Notes: a model not told the origin generated them from the sequence alone. A stretch of 30,798 bases of DNA from Euryarchaeota archaeon UBA91 (GCA_002499705.1 DAMU01000089.1:1-30798); one strand, 5' to 3'. Shown: positions 1 to 8,426, counted from the first letter of the stretch. Numbers and translations: made by a program.

Positions 1-578
1 AGAATGCTTCGGTAAGTGAAAATGAAGTAAAATCCATTTCCGAGGCTGATGGAGTAGCAATTGTTGCAGCCTTCGACAATGCGACGGACCACCGTTTCTC
101 TATCCTCTTTGTCGGAGGAAATTTGAGCGGTGAATCTGAAGTCGGAGCTCAACACCCAACAATTGTCGATCAAGGCGGACCTGTTGATGGATATGCTGAA
201 TTTATGAAAGAGAATGTTTGGGAACGCTTTGGAATTTCTGTTTCATTACAGTGGATTATCCTCGGTTTATTTGTTGGAATTGCAATGGGTGCTGCTGGCG
301 CACAAGCGCGCTCGATGTTCTCAATGCTTATCCCTGAAACACGGACTTCTGAATTCTTCGGATTCTTTGGCTTCCTAGGCAAGTCTGCGGCGATGATTGG
401 AACCTTCCTTTACGGAATCACCAGTGGACTCTTCGATAGTCGGGTGGCGATTTTAACCATCACGGTTGTCATTCTTGCTGGAACCTATCTCACGAGTCGA
501 GTCGACCTTGAAGAGGGTATTCGAGTGGCAGCAGAAGAAGACCGTATCGCTCGCGAAAACGGTCTCGTTACAGAATGA
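1..578 (+). CDS. MFS transporter, UMF1/Atg22-like, C-terminal part (5' truncated)
   Basis: The frame is open from base 3 of the window, so the true start lies upstream; the internal TTG at 123 is not a credible start. The visible protein (about 191 residues) is the last part of a 12-helix major facilitator. It has an extracytoplasmic loop, then a helix around LQWIILGLFVGIAMG, then the segment QARSMFSMLIPETRTSEFFG, followed by two more helices and a short charged tail. The pattern RS...LIP....EFFGFF is typical of the UMF1/Atg22 branch of MFS permeases, often annotated as amino-acid or vacuole-efflux type carriers; the substrate cannot be read from sequence. It ends with TGA at 576-578, and the next gene starts 61 bp on in the same direction. 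Family assignment is fairly secure; substrate unknown. Confidence 0.82.
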   Translation, partial: NASVSENEVKSISEADGVAIVAAFDNATDHRFSILFVGGNLSGESEVGAQHPTIVDQGGPVDGYAEFMKENVWERFGISVSLQWIILGLFVGIAMGAAGAQARSMFSMLIPETRTSEFFGFFGFLGKSAAMIGTFLYGITSGLFDSRVAILTITVVILAGTYLTSRVDLEEGIRVAAEEDRIARENGLVTE

Positions 579-639
579 TTTTACTGAATATCGGCAGATT
601 CCCGTCTTCTGCACGAGGTTCTGGGCTTAACATTATGAA

Positions 640-1389
640 GTGAGTACTCAAGCGCAAGCCGTGAAAACATTCCAATTGCTCCAAACAGTGGGTTCATTTG
701 TGGTCATTCTGGTCATGATAATTGTGTGGGGAGTTCCGTTAGCACCTGCTATCATCTACCATGGCTGGGCAGATTCACTGCTTTCCTATGAACATCAATG
801 GGCTCAAGCATTGGTAACCGGACTTGTTTTGTCAAGTTCGTTTATTGTCTACACGATTTCTCTTCTGATTTTTTCGTCTCTACTCCAATTCATCCTTCAC
901 TTGAGAATCGATGAGAAAACAGTTGTTCCTTTGGCATCTTTCACGACCATACGTTGGGCTTTCTGTGGACAGATTCTCCGCTCGACACAACCCTTTCTTC
1001 AACACTTGGTCCCATCGTTTTTGGCTACTGCCTACCTTCGTATTGCTGGTGCGAAAGTTGGCAAGAATACACAGATCAATTCCGTTCGTTTGAACGACCC
1101 ATTCTTAATTCGCATCGAAGATGATTGTGTAATAGGGGGAGGGGCAATTTTCAACGGCCATTTAGTTGAAAAAGGACAGATGGTTTTTGCCCCAATTCAC
1201 ATGAAAAAGGGTTCACTGGTGGGTGCACGGGCTACGGTCCAACCTGGAGTCGTGATTGAAGAAAATGCAGTCATAGCAACCAATGCGCTCATCCCAAAGT
1301 ACCGTACTATTCCAGCTGGAGAAGTTTGGGGAGGATTACCTGCAGTCATGATTCGCGACAGTTCTTCTAGAGAGGATTTGTCCCCTTAA
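640..1389 (+). CDS. Membrane-anchored left-handed beta-helix (hexapeptide-repeat) acyltransferase
   Basis: A 249-residue protein with a GTG start at 640; the ATG at 635 is out of frame and stops at once. Residues about 17-40 and 57-88 are hydrophobic and should form two or more membrane helices. Residues about 133-238 show the loose hexapeptide periodicity of a left-handed beta-helix (IAGAKVGKNTQIN, DDCVIGGGAIF, GSLVGARATV, GVVIEENAVIATNA), ending in the WGGLPAVMIRD segment common to sugar or acyl O-acetyltransferases of this fold. The arrangement resembles the C-terminal membrane-plus-beta-helix part of Pls/PosA-type non-ribosomal peptide synthetases. It probably transfers an acyl group from acyl-CoA or a carrier protein to a cell-envelope molecule at the membrane; donor and acceptor are unknown. 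It is co-directional with the transporters on both sides. Confidence 0.75.
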   Translation: MSTQAQAVKTFQLLQTVGSFVVILVMIIVWGVPLAPAIIYHGWADSLLSYEHQWAQALVTGLVLSSSFIVYTISLLIFSSLLQFILHLRIDEKTVVPLASFTTIRWAFCGQILRSTQPFLQHLVPSFLATAYLRIAGAKVGKNTQINSVRLNDPFLIRIEDDCVIGGGAIFNGHLVEKGQMVFAPIHMKKGSLVGARATVQPGVVIEENAVIATNALIPKYRTIPAGEVWGGLPAVMIRDSSSREDLSP

Positions 1390-1390
1390 C

Positions 1391-1477
1391 ATGAAAAGAA
1401 TTGGTCCCAAACAACAGCAACCTATTCAAACGGATTCCCCCACCTTGTCACATACGCGTAGCGTATACCGAGTGTGA
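1391..1477 (+). CDS. Possible 28-codon small ORF upstream of the OPT transporter
   Basis: An ATG-initiated frame begins 1 bp after the acyltransferase stop codon and ends with TGA at 1475-1477, 4 bp before the preferred ATG of the transporter gene. It would encode a 28-residue basic, Gln/Thr/Ser-rich peptide starting MKRIGPKQQQ and ending SVYRV. It has no membrane segment and matches nothing I recognise. The exact fit between two genes could mean a small protein or a translated leader, but frames this short arise often by chance and I see no Shine-Dalgarno site. If the transporter starts at TTG 1401 instead, this ORF overlaps it in another frame. Low confidence. Confidence 0.18.
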   Translation: MKRIGPKQQQPIQTDSPTLSHTRSVYRV

Positions 1478-1481
1478 TTCC

Positions 1482-3797
1482 ATGGGTGTCGATAAATCTG
1501 CATACCGCCAACCAGTAACTCCTCAGGGTTTGAAAGCCATTGAGAAGGGTACACTGACTTGGCTTGATGACGACATGTATAACAACCTCAATACCGGTGT
1601 TCTTGAGCAATACTTGGAGGAGAAAAACCTTGAAGAATCTTTTGAAGTATCTCACTGGAGTACTCCGAAAGTCATCTACGGTATTGCGATTGGAGCAATA
1701 TTCTCTGGAGTCACAGCATACATCGGCCTCAAACTTGGTCTAGCAATATCGGCTGCTTGGTATATCGCCTACCTTTTAGGTATGGCTCTCAAGTGGTCGC
1801 CATCTGAAGTGAACATCGCTACATCGGCAACAACTGGCGCAACTCACGCTTCAACAGGTTTCATTTTCACTTTCCCTGCAATTTTCCTTTTGGCTTCTGA
1901 TTCACGTTATTTCTTAGCAGATGGCCCGCTTATCAGTAATGCTGACACATTTAATCTTGCGTTTGTTGGAATTGTTGCAAGCATGTTTGCCGGTTTTTTG
2001 GGGATCATGTATTTCATCATCTTTAGGCGTGTTTGGCTGGTTGAAGACCCTCTTCCGTTGCCTGGTTTTGAAGCGACTCTGAAGATGTTGGATATTGCAT
2101 CCGATGTCAATACTGGTGCTGTTGAGCATGCTCGTGCTTCCCTGAAAACGATTGGTTGGTGGACGGCAATTACGATGGGTGGATTGTTCCTCGTTGAATA
2201 TCCATTGATTTGGTTGAACGGCAAGAAAATGGCACTGCTTGATTTCTTAGCCGAATCAGGACACATTGGAGATTACGGTCTTGCGACTTTTTATTCAAAC
2301 GGCAAGATTCACCAGCCGAGTGGAATTGAAGATGGTGTCTCGCTTAATTACACACATTGGTCTGCCGATACCCAGTGGAATCCGTTTGCTTACACGTATA
2401 TCGGGGTAGCACTTACACCCTCGATGTTTGCTATTGGCTGGTTCATGAAAACCCGTGTAGCATTCCTTGTCAACCTTGGAACACTCGTTGGTTGGTTCTT
2501 CTTGGTGCCACTTGTTGTTTACTTCAATTTCCCAATTTACGATGCATCACAGCAAGCGAATATTCCAATCCAGCAATACGCTGCTGGTGGTTCAGCATCA
2601 CTGCAGATGATTGCCTTCTCAAAGACAGTCCGTACCATTGCTATTGGTTCCATTGTTGGAGGCGGAATGTTTGGTCTGGCAAAAATGTGGAAAACCTTCG
2701 TCAATATCTTTGCTGATATCGGCTCAGCGTTCAAAGGCGATGGAAGTCAAGAATACATGGAAGGAAAAGGATGGTATGAATGGCCACTCAAACATATTCC
2801 TATCTTCATGGGAATCACATTCCTCGCCATGATCGGAATTTTCACAGTTGGTGGATTTTCAGTTCTCGCTTCATTGGTATTTGCTACCGTTCTTATCTTT
2901 ACCACATTTTTACTCGGTGCGATTGCGGTCCGAGTTATGGGTGAAACTGGGATAGAGCCCGTTTCCGGGACCTCATTCATCGTTCTTCTTATGCTGCTCG
3001 GTGTATTCTTGAATGCTCAGGACCTCCTACAATTGAGCACCCAAGATGCGGTTCTTCTCGGTCTGGTTGGAACAACCGTGTTTGGTTCTGCGATTTCTAT
3101 GTCGGGAACCGTCATTGGAGACTACAAGAACAGCCTTTACATTGGTAACCGTCCTTATCACATCTCGAAAGGAAATATCATGGGTGTGATTCCTGGTGCA
3201 ATTATTGGTGCCGGTGTTGCTATCTTCCTTTCAAAGCAACTCGCTGATGGAACCATCGATTTGATGGCACCTCAAGCCAATGCTTTTGCGACATTCTCTG
3301 TTATTTTCGCTGAACGCCAAGGTGATTTGAATCTCCTTGCGCTCGGATTCCTTCTTGGAATGTTCGTCGAATGGGGTACTGGTATGGGTACCTCGTTCGG
3401 ACTCGGAATGTATCTGGACATCCCTCACACATTACCAATGCTCATTGGAGGTTATTCACGTGATAAATGGGAAGACAAGAAACTTCGTCCGAAGATCGAG
3501 GCGATCAAAGAAAAAGAAGGGGCAACGGTTGCTGAAAAGCAGCGTGCACTGATTCTGTTGAGTACGTTCATGGTTGCTGCGGGTCTACTAACTGGCGAAG
3601 CTTTCTTTGGCACAGAATCGAGCATCCTTTCGTTCCTCGACACATTGGTTCCAAACCCTGACAGCACAACATGGTATGTCGGTCGCATGTTTGGATTCAT
3701 TGGTCTCAATGTTCTGATTGGTGGTGGAATCTATTTGTTGTTCAAGCGAGCAGGTGTTATCGGCGGCGACAGCGTAGATGCAGTGCTTGAAAACTGA
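1482..3797 (+). CDS. OPT family oligopeptide transporter
   Basis: A polytopic membrane protein of 771 residues from ATG 1482. The frame stays open back to a TTG at 1401 (798 residues), but those 27 extra residues look like non-family sequence, so I prefer the ATG. After a soluble N-terminus of about 60 residues, many hydrophobic helices follow. Landmarks of the OPT family include the first membrane segment (GAIFSGVTAYIGLKLGLAIS, about residues 70-90), the segment around GETGIEPVSGTSF (about 486-498), and the late GTGMGTSFGLGMYLDIP followed by LIGGYSRDKW. OPT proteins carry small peptides or metal chelates across the membrane using an ion gradient; in a heterotrophic marine archaeon peptide uptake is the most natural role. 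The EamA permease gene follows after 2 bp (or 11 bp). Family confidence is high; substrate is inferred. Confidence 0.88.
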   Translation: MGVDKSAYRQPVTPQGLKAIEKGTLTWLDDDMYNNLNTGVLEQYLEEKNLEESFEVSHWSTPKVIYGIAIGAIFSGVTAYIGLKLGLAISAAWYIAYLLGMALKWSPSEVNIATSATTGATHASTGFIFTFPAIFLLASDSRYFLADGPLISNADTFNLAFVGIVASMFAGFLGIMYFIIFRRVWLVEDPLPLPGFEATLKMLDIASDVNTGAVEHARASLKTIGWWTAITMGGLFLVEYPLIWLNGKKMALLDFLAESGHIGDYGLATFYSNGKIHQPSGIEDGVSLNYTHWSADTQWNPFAYTYIGVALTPSMFAIGWFMKTRVAFLVNLGTLVGWFFLVPLVVYFNFPIYDASQQANIPIQQYAAGGSASLQMIAFSKTVRTIAIGSIVGGGMFGLAKMWKTFVNIFADIGSAFKGDGSQEYMEGKGWYEWPLKHIPIFMGITFLAMIGIFTVGGFSVLASLVFATVLIFTTFLLGAIAVRVMGETGIEPVSGTSFIVLLMLLGVFLNAQDLLQLSTQDAVLLGLVGTTVFGSAISMSGTVIGDYKNSLYIGNRPYHISKGNIMGVIPGAIIGAGVAIFLSKQLADGTIDLMAPQANAFATFSVIFAERQGDLNLLALGFLLGMFVEWGTGMGTSFGLGMYLDIPHTLPMLIGGYSRDKWEDKKLRPKIEAIKEKEGATVAEKQRALILLSTFMVAAGLLTGEAFFGTESSILSFLDTLVPNPDSTTWYVGRMFGFIGLNVLIGGGIYLLFKRAGVIGGDSVDAVLEN

Positions 3798-3799
3798 GC

Positions 3800-4798
3800 G
3801 TGAAGAACATGTCACAATCACCCAAGGCTCCGCTTTGGGTCTGGGGATTACTCGTAGCAGCAGTTTGTGGTGTCTCAAGTGCTGGAGCATTGTTTCAGCA
3901 TGTTGATTCCGTGCCTCCACTTCTTCGTGCCTCGTGGAGACTGCAACTCACTTCTTTGGTACTCGCACCGTTTTTCATCTACCAATGGTGGCAACAAAAC
4001 GATTCTGTAAAATCACGAATGTTTGAACAAAAAACCCTAATCATTCTCTCTCTGAGTGGTTGTGCTTTGGCACTTCACTTTGGCTCATGGGTGGCCAGTT
4101 TAGACGCAACTTCCCTTACCCACTCACTGTTGTTTGTAACCGCCCATCCACTTATCATCATAGTTGGAATGGGATTTTTGGGAACTTTTTTCATCGGGCA
4201 TCGTCTTCCAAACCGCCGAGAAATATTAGGCGCCATCGTCGGATTTTCTGGCGCCGCACTTACCTTACTTGACCAAGGACATCAGCAAGGTGGCCATACC
4301 GTGACTCTTTGGGGCGATGCTCTCGCCTTTTTCGGTGCAGTCTTTGTCGTCGGTTACATCATCAGCGGACGAATACTTCGAGAGTGGATGCCAATTTTTC
4401 TTTACGCATTCCCTGTCACGCTCCTTGCCTCGATTTTACTTGTTCCTGCATCTTGGATAATGGAGCCTGAATTCGCTTCTTTTGGAGTCATGGGTTGGAT
4501 TGAGGCTGAATACTTTCCTTGGTTTTTGGCGCTTGCACTGATTGCAGGTCTTCTGGGTCATACGGGACTCAATACATGCTTGCGATACATATCTCCCCTC
4601 ACTATTTCGACGAGTGTCACGCTTGAACCATTGATCGGTTCGTTTATCGGTTGGGCCTTTTTTGATTCAGGTGTTCCAGGTCAATGGACGTGGGTCGGTG
4701 GCCCAATTCTCATACTCGGAGTGGTGTTGGTGATTTTAGGTGGTCGTGATATGGACAATACGAACAATCAAACCCATTCGGCAACCGGAGAGAACTGA
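3800..4798 (+). CDS. EamA/DMT-superfamily permease
   Basis: A 332-residue membrane protein with about ten predicted helices in two EamA-type halves. The first half starts near WVWGLLVAAVCGVSSAGALF (residues 13-32) with LLRASWRLQLTSLVLAP just after. The second starts at WGDALAFFGAVFVVGYIISG (171-190) and ends with the typical segment SPLTISTSVTLEPLIGSFIG (265-284). The start is GTG at 3800 or the in-frame ATG at 3809 (Met4); either lies directly behind the OPT stop at 3797. Family members export or import metabolites such as amino acids, nucleosides or sugars; the substrate is not predictable here. SurE follows after 6 bp, so these genes are probably co-transcribed. Confidence 0.85.
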   Translation: MKNMSQSPKAPLWVWGLLVAAVCGVSSAGALFQHVDSVPPLLRASWRLQLTSLVLAPFFIYQWWQQNDSVKSRMFEQKTLIILSLSGCALALHFGSWVASLDATSLTHSLLFVTAHPLIIIVGMGFLGTFFIGHRLPNRREILGAIVGFSGAALTLLDQGHQQGGHTVTLWGDALAFFGAVFVVGYIISGRILREWMPIFLYAFPVTLLASILLVPASWIMEPEFASFGVMGWIEAEYFPWFLALALIAGLLGHTGLNTCLRYISPLTISTSVTLEPLIGSFIGWAFFDSGVPGQWTWVGGPILILGVVLVILGGRDMDNTNNQTHSATGEN

Positions 4799-4804
4799 GG
4801 CGAT

Positions 4805-5797
4805 ATGATGTCAGCAGCAAATGACCAAGGTTGGATTTTACTCACCAATGATGACGGTATTGAGGCACCAGGCTTCCGCCTCCTTGTCCAAGCACTCAAC
4901 AAAGCTGGTCACAATGTCGTTGCCTTTGCTCCACACGAAAACAATTCTGCTGCGGGAATGCGCATCAATCTCGGCACGCCGATGGAATTACGGAATAGGG
5001 ATGACCTTCTTTCTCAATGGGATTTGAACGGTGGCAAGGACAAAACGCTTCTGTTCGAGTTAGAAGGTACGCCATGCGATACGATGATTGTTGCTTTGGA
5101 TGGAGGATTAGAACATGCTGTTCCGGGGATTCACCCTCGTCTTGTCGTTTCTGGCGTCAATCTCGGACCAAACATGTCGCAAGATTCGTATCACAGCGGG
5201 ACGATGGGTGCTGCTCGAGAAGCAGGCTTGTATGGCATGCCTGCAATTGCATCTTCGTTCACCTCGTTTGAAACAGAAGGAATGGAAAGTGCGGTTGAAG
5301 CGACCGTCCAACTCATCGAAGTGGCACTTGGAGTCCTTCCAGTTATCCCAGTCAACCTTCGCCGTCCTCAAGTTGACTTGTCTGCAACACATCTCACACG
5401 TTGGCCTGAGATCCCCGAACATCCAGCGTGGGAAAGTGACCCGAAATCTGCCTTACGCACCGCTTTTCAACAGGGAGAACTTATGCTCAATCTCAATGTC
5501 CCTCCTGGATGGAATGGTGAAGTTTCTACAACCCGACTGGGCATGCGATGGTATAGAGATGCAGTATCTTTCAGTTCTATAGAGTCGGACGAAGCGGCGA
5601 CTTTTACCATTGGTGCTGCATCCATTGATCACTCAGCTGTTGCTCAAAGTGATTGCGATACCGTGGCGAAAGGAACAGCAAGTGTTTCCTGCTTGCCGGT
5701 ATGGCCGCAAACACACCCGCTCGCTCTTGACGACAAACTGCTCACGTGGGCGCTCGAATCTTGCGAAGGTGGCCACCCTGCTTGGCTCTATGACTGA
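4805..5797 (+). CDS. surE: 5'/3'-nucleotidase SurE
   Basis: SurE family phosphatase that hydrolyses nucleoside monophosphates with a divalent metal. The N-terminus carries the metal-binding signature LTNDDGIEAPG (residues 13-23, Asp16/Asp17), then NNSAAG (46-51), and the second active-site block SGVNLGPN (116-123) followed by SGTMGAAREAG (131-141). At 330 residues it is longer than the usual 250-270; an insert around residues 62-82 and a longer C-terminal part account for this. Two tandem ATGs (4805, 4808) are possible starts; a GAGG at 4797-4800 is better spaced for 4808. It is the last gene of the plus-strand block, and its final 10 bp overlap the end of the convergent trmY gene. Confidence 0.92.
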   Translation: MMSAANDQGWILLTNDDGIEAPGFRLLVQALNKAGHNVVAFAPHENNSAAGMRINLGTPMELRNRDDLLSQWDLNGGKDKTLLFELEGTPCDTMIVALDGGLEHAVPGIHPRLVVSGVNLGPNMSQDSYHSGTMGAAREAGLYGMPAIASSFTSFETEGMESAVEATVQLIEVALGVLPVIPVNLRRPQVDLSATHLTRWPEIPEHPAWESDPKSALRTAFQQGELMLNLNVPPGWNGEVSTTRLGMRWYRDAVSFSSIESDEAATFTIGAASIDHSAVAQSDCDTVAKGTASVSCLPVWPQTHPLALDDKLLTWALESCEGGHPAWLYD

Positions 5798-6450
5798 TTG
5801 ATATTCAGCGGCATTCCTTGATCGAGTAAAAAGTGACAGACTGCAATGGCCATATGGCCTTGGAGCCATTCGCTGCCAAGAGATCGAGCGATGAGTTCAC
5901 CTGAAAGCTCCTCATTCAACGGTTTGTCATCACTGAGCACAAAGCCAATATCCATTCCTGAAATCGTAAAGTTTCCATGTTCACCTTCATACATCGAATG
6001 AGGATTTCCGTTCATAGGGAGTTTCTCATCGCCCATCCACAATCTTGGAGCATTCGCATCAAGGCAAACCACGTTTGCCTCACTCCATTCTGAAAGAGTG
6101 TGTTGAATGTCTCCCCCGCTATCGAAAATACCTGCGGAACGTTCAATCCAATGTCCACGTGCAGGAGTAGGCTCCTTTAGCACTTTACCGATTTGTCCAG
6201 CAACTGCCCTCTCCTCGGCATGAACTCCTTTCAGTAAGGAGCCTACAAATTTGATTCTCCGTGCAGGCCCAGGTCCTCCCATCAAGTGCAGGATGACTTC
6301 TGTATCGTGTCGAATACCGTGACTGGTCAGTAAACCCGCCATCAAGGCTCGGACGAGGACATCCATGCGTCCAGCTCCACCTGCCATGTCATTGAGGGGT
6401 AGTTTTCCCTCCGACATTGCTCGGTTTCCAAGAATGGCAAACCGGCGCAT
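5788..6450 (-). CDS. trmY: tRNA (pseudouridine54-N1)-methyltransferase TrmY
   Basis: A SPOUT-fold, SAM-dependent methyltransferase that makes N1-methylpseudouridine at position 54 of the archaeal tRNA T-loop. The 220-residue length fits the family. Visible landmarks are the N-terminal RRFAILGNRA strand, GGAGRMDVLVRAL (24-36), the GGPGPARRIKFVGS segment (58-71), HAEERAVAGQIGK (78-90), and the C-terminal knot region FTISGMDIGFVLSDDKPLNE (161-180) expected to hold SAM. The ATG at 6450 lies 9 bp downstream of the coaBC stop on the same strand, so the two are likely one transcript. Its 3' end overlaps convergent surE. Assignment rests on family motifs from memory. Confidence 0.87.
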   Translation of the reverse strand: MRRFAILGNRAMSEGKLPLNDMAGGAGRMDVLVRALMAGLLTSHGIRHDTEVILHLMGGPGPARRIKFVGSLLKGVHAEERAVAGQIGKVLKEPTPARGHWIERSAGIFDSGGDIQHTLSEWSEANVVCLDANAPRLWMGDEKLPMNGNPHSMYEGEHGNFTISGMDIGFVLSDDKPLNEELSGELIARSLGSEWLQGHMAIAVCHFLLDQGMPLNINQS

Positions 6451-6459
6451 AGCAAACCC

Positions 6460-7656
6460 TCAGATTCCTCTTTCGACAAAAGTACGAATTGCTTCACACA
6501 TTTTTGGAGTATCTTCCAAAACAAAGTGGCTACCCAGTGAATCCACTAAGTAACCTCTCGGCTTACTCGAATCGCCGAGGTCTTCAAGCCGGTTAGCGAC
6601 AACTGCCGTCATTCCTGCCTTTTCGATTTGAGCAGTTGCTCGATAAATCAAGTCTTTTTGTTTAATACCAGATTCGAGTTTGAATCCAATTCGCACTGCA
6701 TCCTTGCATGCCGCACGAATGGCCTCAATATGCTTCTCACCTTCGATAAGCTCGATATTGAGAGTACCTTGCTGACTGGCAATTTTACCTTCAGCAGGCT
6801 TCGCCACAAGATAATCTAAAACAGCAGCAGTGTGAATCCATGCTTGGATTGTGTCTTTTGACAAGACCTGAAGTTCTTTGAGCATTGCATTGGGTTCAGT
6901 CGCTTCAAGTATCAATGGAAGCCATTGTGGAGCTGAAACTGTGGTAACTCCTGCTACGCATGTAACATCATGGCCGTGGCGAAACAAATCATCTGCGATA
7001 GCAAATCCAGTTGCTCCTGAACTGGTGTTTTGCACATAGCGAATATCATCTATTGCAGAACGAGTCGCTCCTAAGGTGATGACGACTTCCTTGCGATTCT
7101 TCTTTCCACGATTCATATGGTGGGCAAATCGAGCTACAATTTCTTCATGGTGAGGTGTTTTTCTCTTTCCTTCCTGCTCTTCTCCCCAAACAACATGGAT
7201 GCCATGTTGACGAACTTCTTGCACGATATCATCGGTGACAGGGTCATTGGCTAAGTCCAAATGCATACTTGGAATCATCATAACCGGACAGTCTCGACTG
7301 CGTGCGACACTGAGGGCCATCATGAGTGGACCATGTTGCAATCCGTGAACATAACTGGCCATTGTGTCACGAGTCGCAGGTGCAACAAGAATACCGTCAA
7401 CTTGATCGAGAACTTCCATATTCCCATCCCAATCTGTAATCACTTCACCTTGAGTAGCCCATTCAACGGCGAGCGGCGTAATGATTCGCTGTGCTGAATG
7501 GGTGAGTGCAACACGAACGTTGGCGCCATGGCGTCGTAATTCACGGGCTAAGCGGACAGTGTCAACCGCAGCAATACCGCCCGAAACGCCGAGTAATATT
7601 GTCAGTCCAGCAAGGCTCTGGCCCCGCCGTTCGACATCGGTGTCTCGAATCGCCAT
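6460..7656 (-). CDS. coaBC: CoaBC: phosphopantothenoylcysteine synthetase/decarboxylase, archaeal type
   Basis: Bifunctional flavoprotein of coenzyme A synthesis: the CoaB half joins 4'-phosphopantothenate to cysteine and the CoaC half decarboxylates the product to 4'-phosphopantetheine. The N-terminal flavoprotein half begins GLTILLGVSGGIAAVDTVRL and contains VAPATRDT. The C-terminal synthetase half begins VVITLGATRSAIDDIRYVQN with SSGATGFAIADDLFRHGH, then HTAAVLDYL and VRIGFKLES. I prefer ATG 7656 (398 residues), which leaves 15 residues before the first strand; in-frame ATGs at 7695, 7683 and 7680 and a TTG at 7716 are alternatives. In the CoaC half the usual active-site His aligns with Asn (DGNMEVLDQ), PAMN reads PSMH, and no Cys-containing lid (CGxxGxGRM) is seen. 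The last two traits appear common in archaeal homologues. Confidence 0.88.
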   Translation of the reverse strand: MAIRDTDVERRGQSLAGLTILLGVSGGIAAVDTVRLARELRRHGANVRVALTHSAQRIITPLAVEWATQGEVITDWDGNMEVLDQVDGILVAPATRDTMASYVHGLQHGPLMMALSVARSRDCPVMMIPSMHLDLANDPVTDDIVQEVRQHGIHVVWGEEQEGKRKTPHHEEIVARFAHHMNRGKKNRKEVVITLGATRSAIDDIRYVQNTSSGATGFAIADDLFRHGHDVTCVAGVTTVSAPQWLPLILEATEPNAMLKELQVLSKDTIQAWIHTAAVLDYLVAKPAEGKIASQQGTLNIELIEGEKHIEAIRAACKDAVRIGFKLESGIKQKDLIYRATAQIEKAGMTAVVANRLEDLGDSSKPRGYLVDSLGSHFVLEDTPKMCEAIRTFVERGI

Positions 7657-7756
7657 GTGTACTGGGAGAATGGTCACCATCATGACTTCTTCCATTGGCC
7701 CTATCGCTGGCTGCAATTGAGCAATCCTTCAAACACCATGAACAGTAGCGAACACC
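7657..7756. promoter_or_regulatory. Divergent intergenic region coaBC / zinc-ribbon membrane protein
   Basis: About 100 bp between the preferred divergent start codons; it shrinks to 40 bp if coaBC starts at TTG 7716. It must hold both promoters, but I find no convincing TATA element. A 9-bp direct repeat AACACCATG occurs at 7732-7740 and 7751-7759, the second copy containing the downstream gene's start codon. The function of the repeat is unknown. Confidence 0.25.
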
Positions 7757-8365
7757 ATGGCAGGCCGAGCAGACGAGTTGGTCGTTGCAGGTATGAAACC
7801 CAGTTCAGTGACCAACAACTCCAACGCTTTCCTCCGATTGCATCGTGGAATCACCTTCATCCTTCTTGTTGACAGTTTCATCGTGTTGCTGATTATTTCA
7901 GAACTAGCAGGGCAATTATTCGCACCTACACTGCAGAACACAATTTTTAGCATCTCTGCAGTCATTCTGTTGGTGAATTTCCTCGCTTATCGAAACCGAA
8001 GTCCGTTGGTTTATTGGGTCGGCGGAGTAATTATTGGATTAGCAGGGGCTGTTTTCGCAATATTGGCCCTTGCTTATCTGTTGAACGGAGGTTTTCTTTT
8101 CGGATTTTTACTCATTTGGGCTATGTTTGGTTCTGGGCGTCGTGCTCTTTCACACTTTCACCCCGGATACAAAAACGCCTACATGGGCAAAGACGATTCA
8201 ATCCCTGCCCTTGAACTTGAACCTGGTGAAATGCTTGCTGCATGCCCTCACTGTATGGCAGTTTTGGCCATTCGCCCCGATTTACTCAACCCGAAAGATA
8301 ACTGCCCTTACTGTAAATTACCATTGGTGAGTAAAGAACTCGCTTCAAGATTTGAAGAAGAATGA
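7757..8365 (+). CDS. Polytopic membrane protein with C-terminal zinc ribbon, function unknown
   Basis: A 202-residue protein I cannot assign to a named family. Hydrophobic segments at about residues 31-55, 60-78, 85-108 and 112-125 suggest four membrane helices. The C-terminal 80 residues are soluble, with two CxxC pairs (CPHC 163-166, CPYC 183-186) that should bind one zinc ion as a ribbon. The start is ATG 7757; ATG 7793 (Met13) is also possible. It is divergent from coaBC and convergent with srp54 (61 bp apart). The ribbon is probably cytoplasmic and could mediate protein or nucleic acid contact, but that is inference. Confidence 0.7.
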   Translation: MAGRADELVVAGMKPSSVTNNSNAFLRLHRGITFILLVDSFIVLLIISELAGQLFAPTLQNTIFSISAVILLVNFLAYRNRSPLVYWVGGVIIGLAGAVFAILALAYLLNGGFLFGFLLIWAMFGSGRRALSHFHPGYKNAYMGKDDSIPALELEPGEMLAACPHCMAVLAIRPDLLNPKDNCPYCKLPLVSKELASRFEEE

Positions 8366-8426
8366 GGCTTTTTGGGATTGAGAGGCCTTCTGTGGACCTT
8401 TTGAGAGATTAAAATCTGACTCATCT

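Noticed and set aside
5115..5582. 155-codon plus-strand frame inside surE
   Set aside because: It is an out-of-frame shadow of surE, whose own frame carries all family motifs; no recognisable protein features.
8366..8426. Transcription terminator between the zinc-ribbon membrane protein and srp54
   Set aside because: There is a short T run (GGCTTTTTGGG) and an AGGCCT palindrome, but no stem of convincing length followed by a long T tract.
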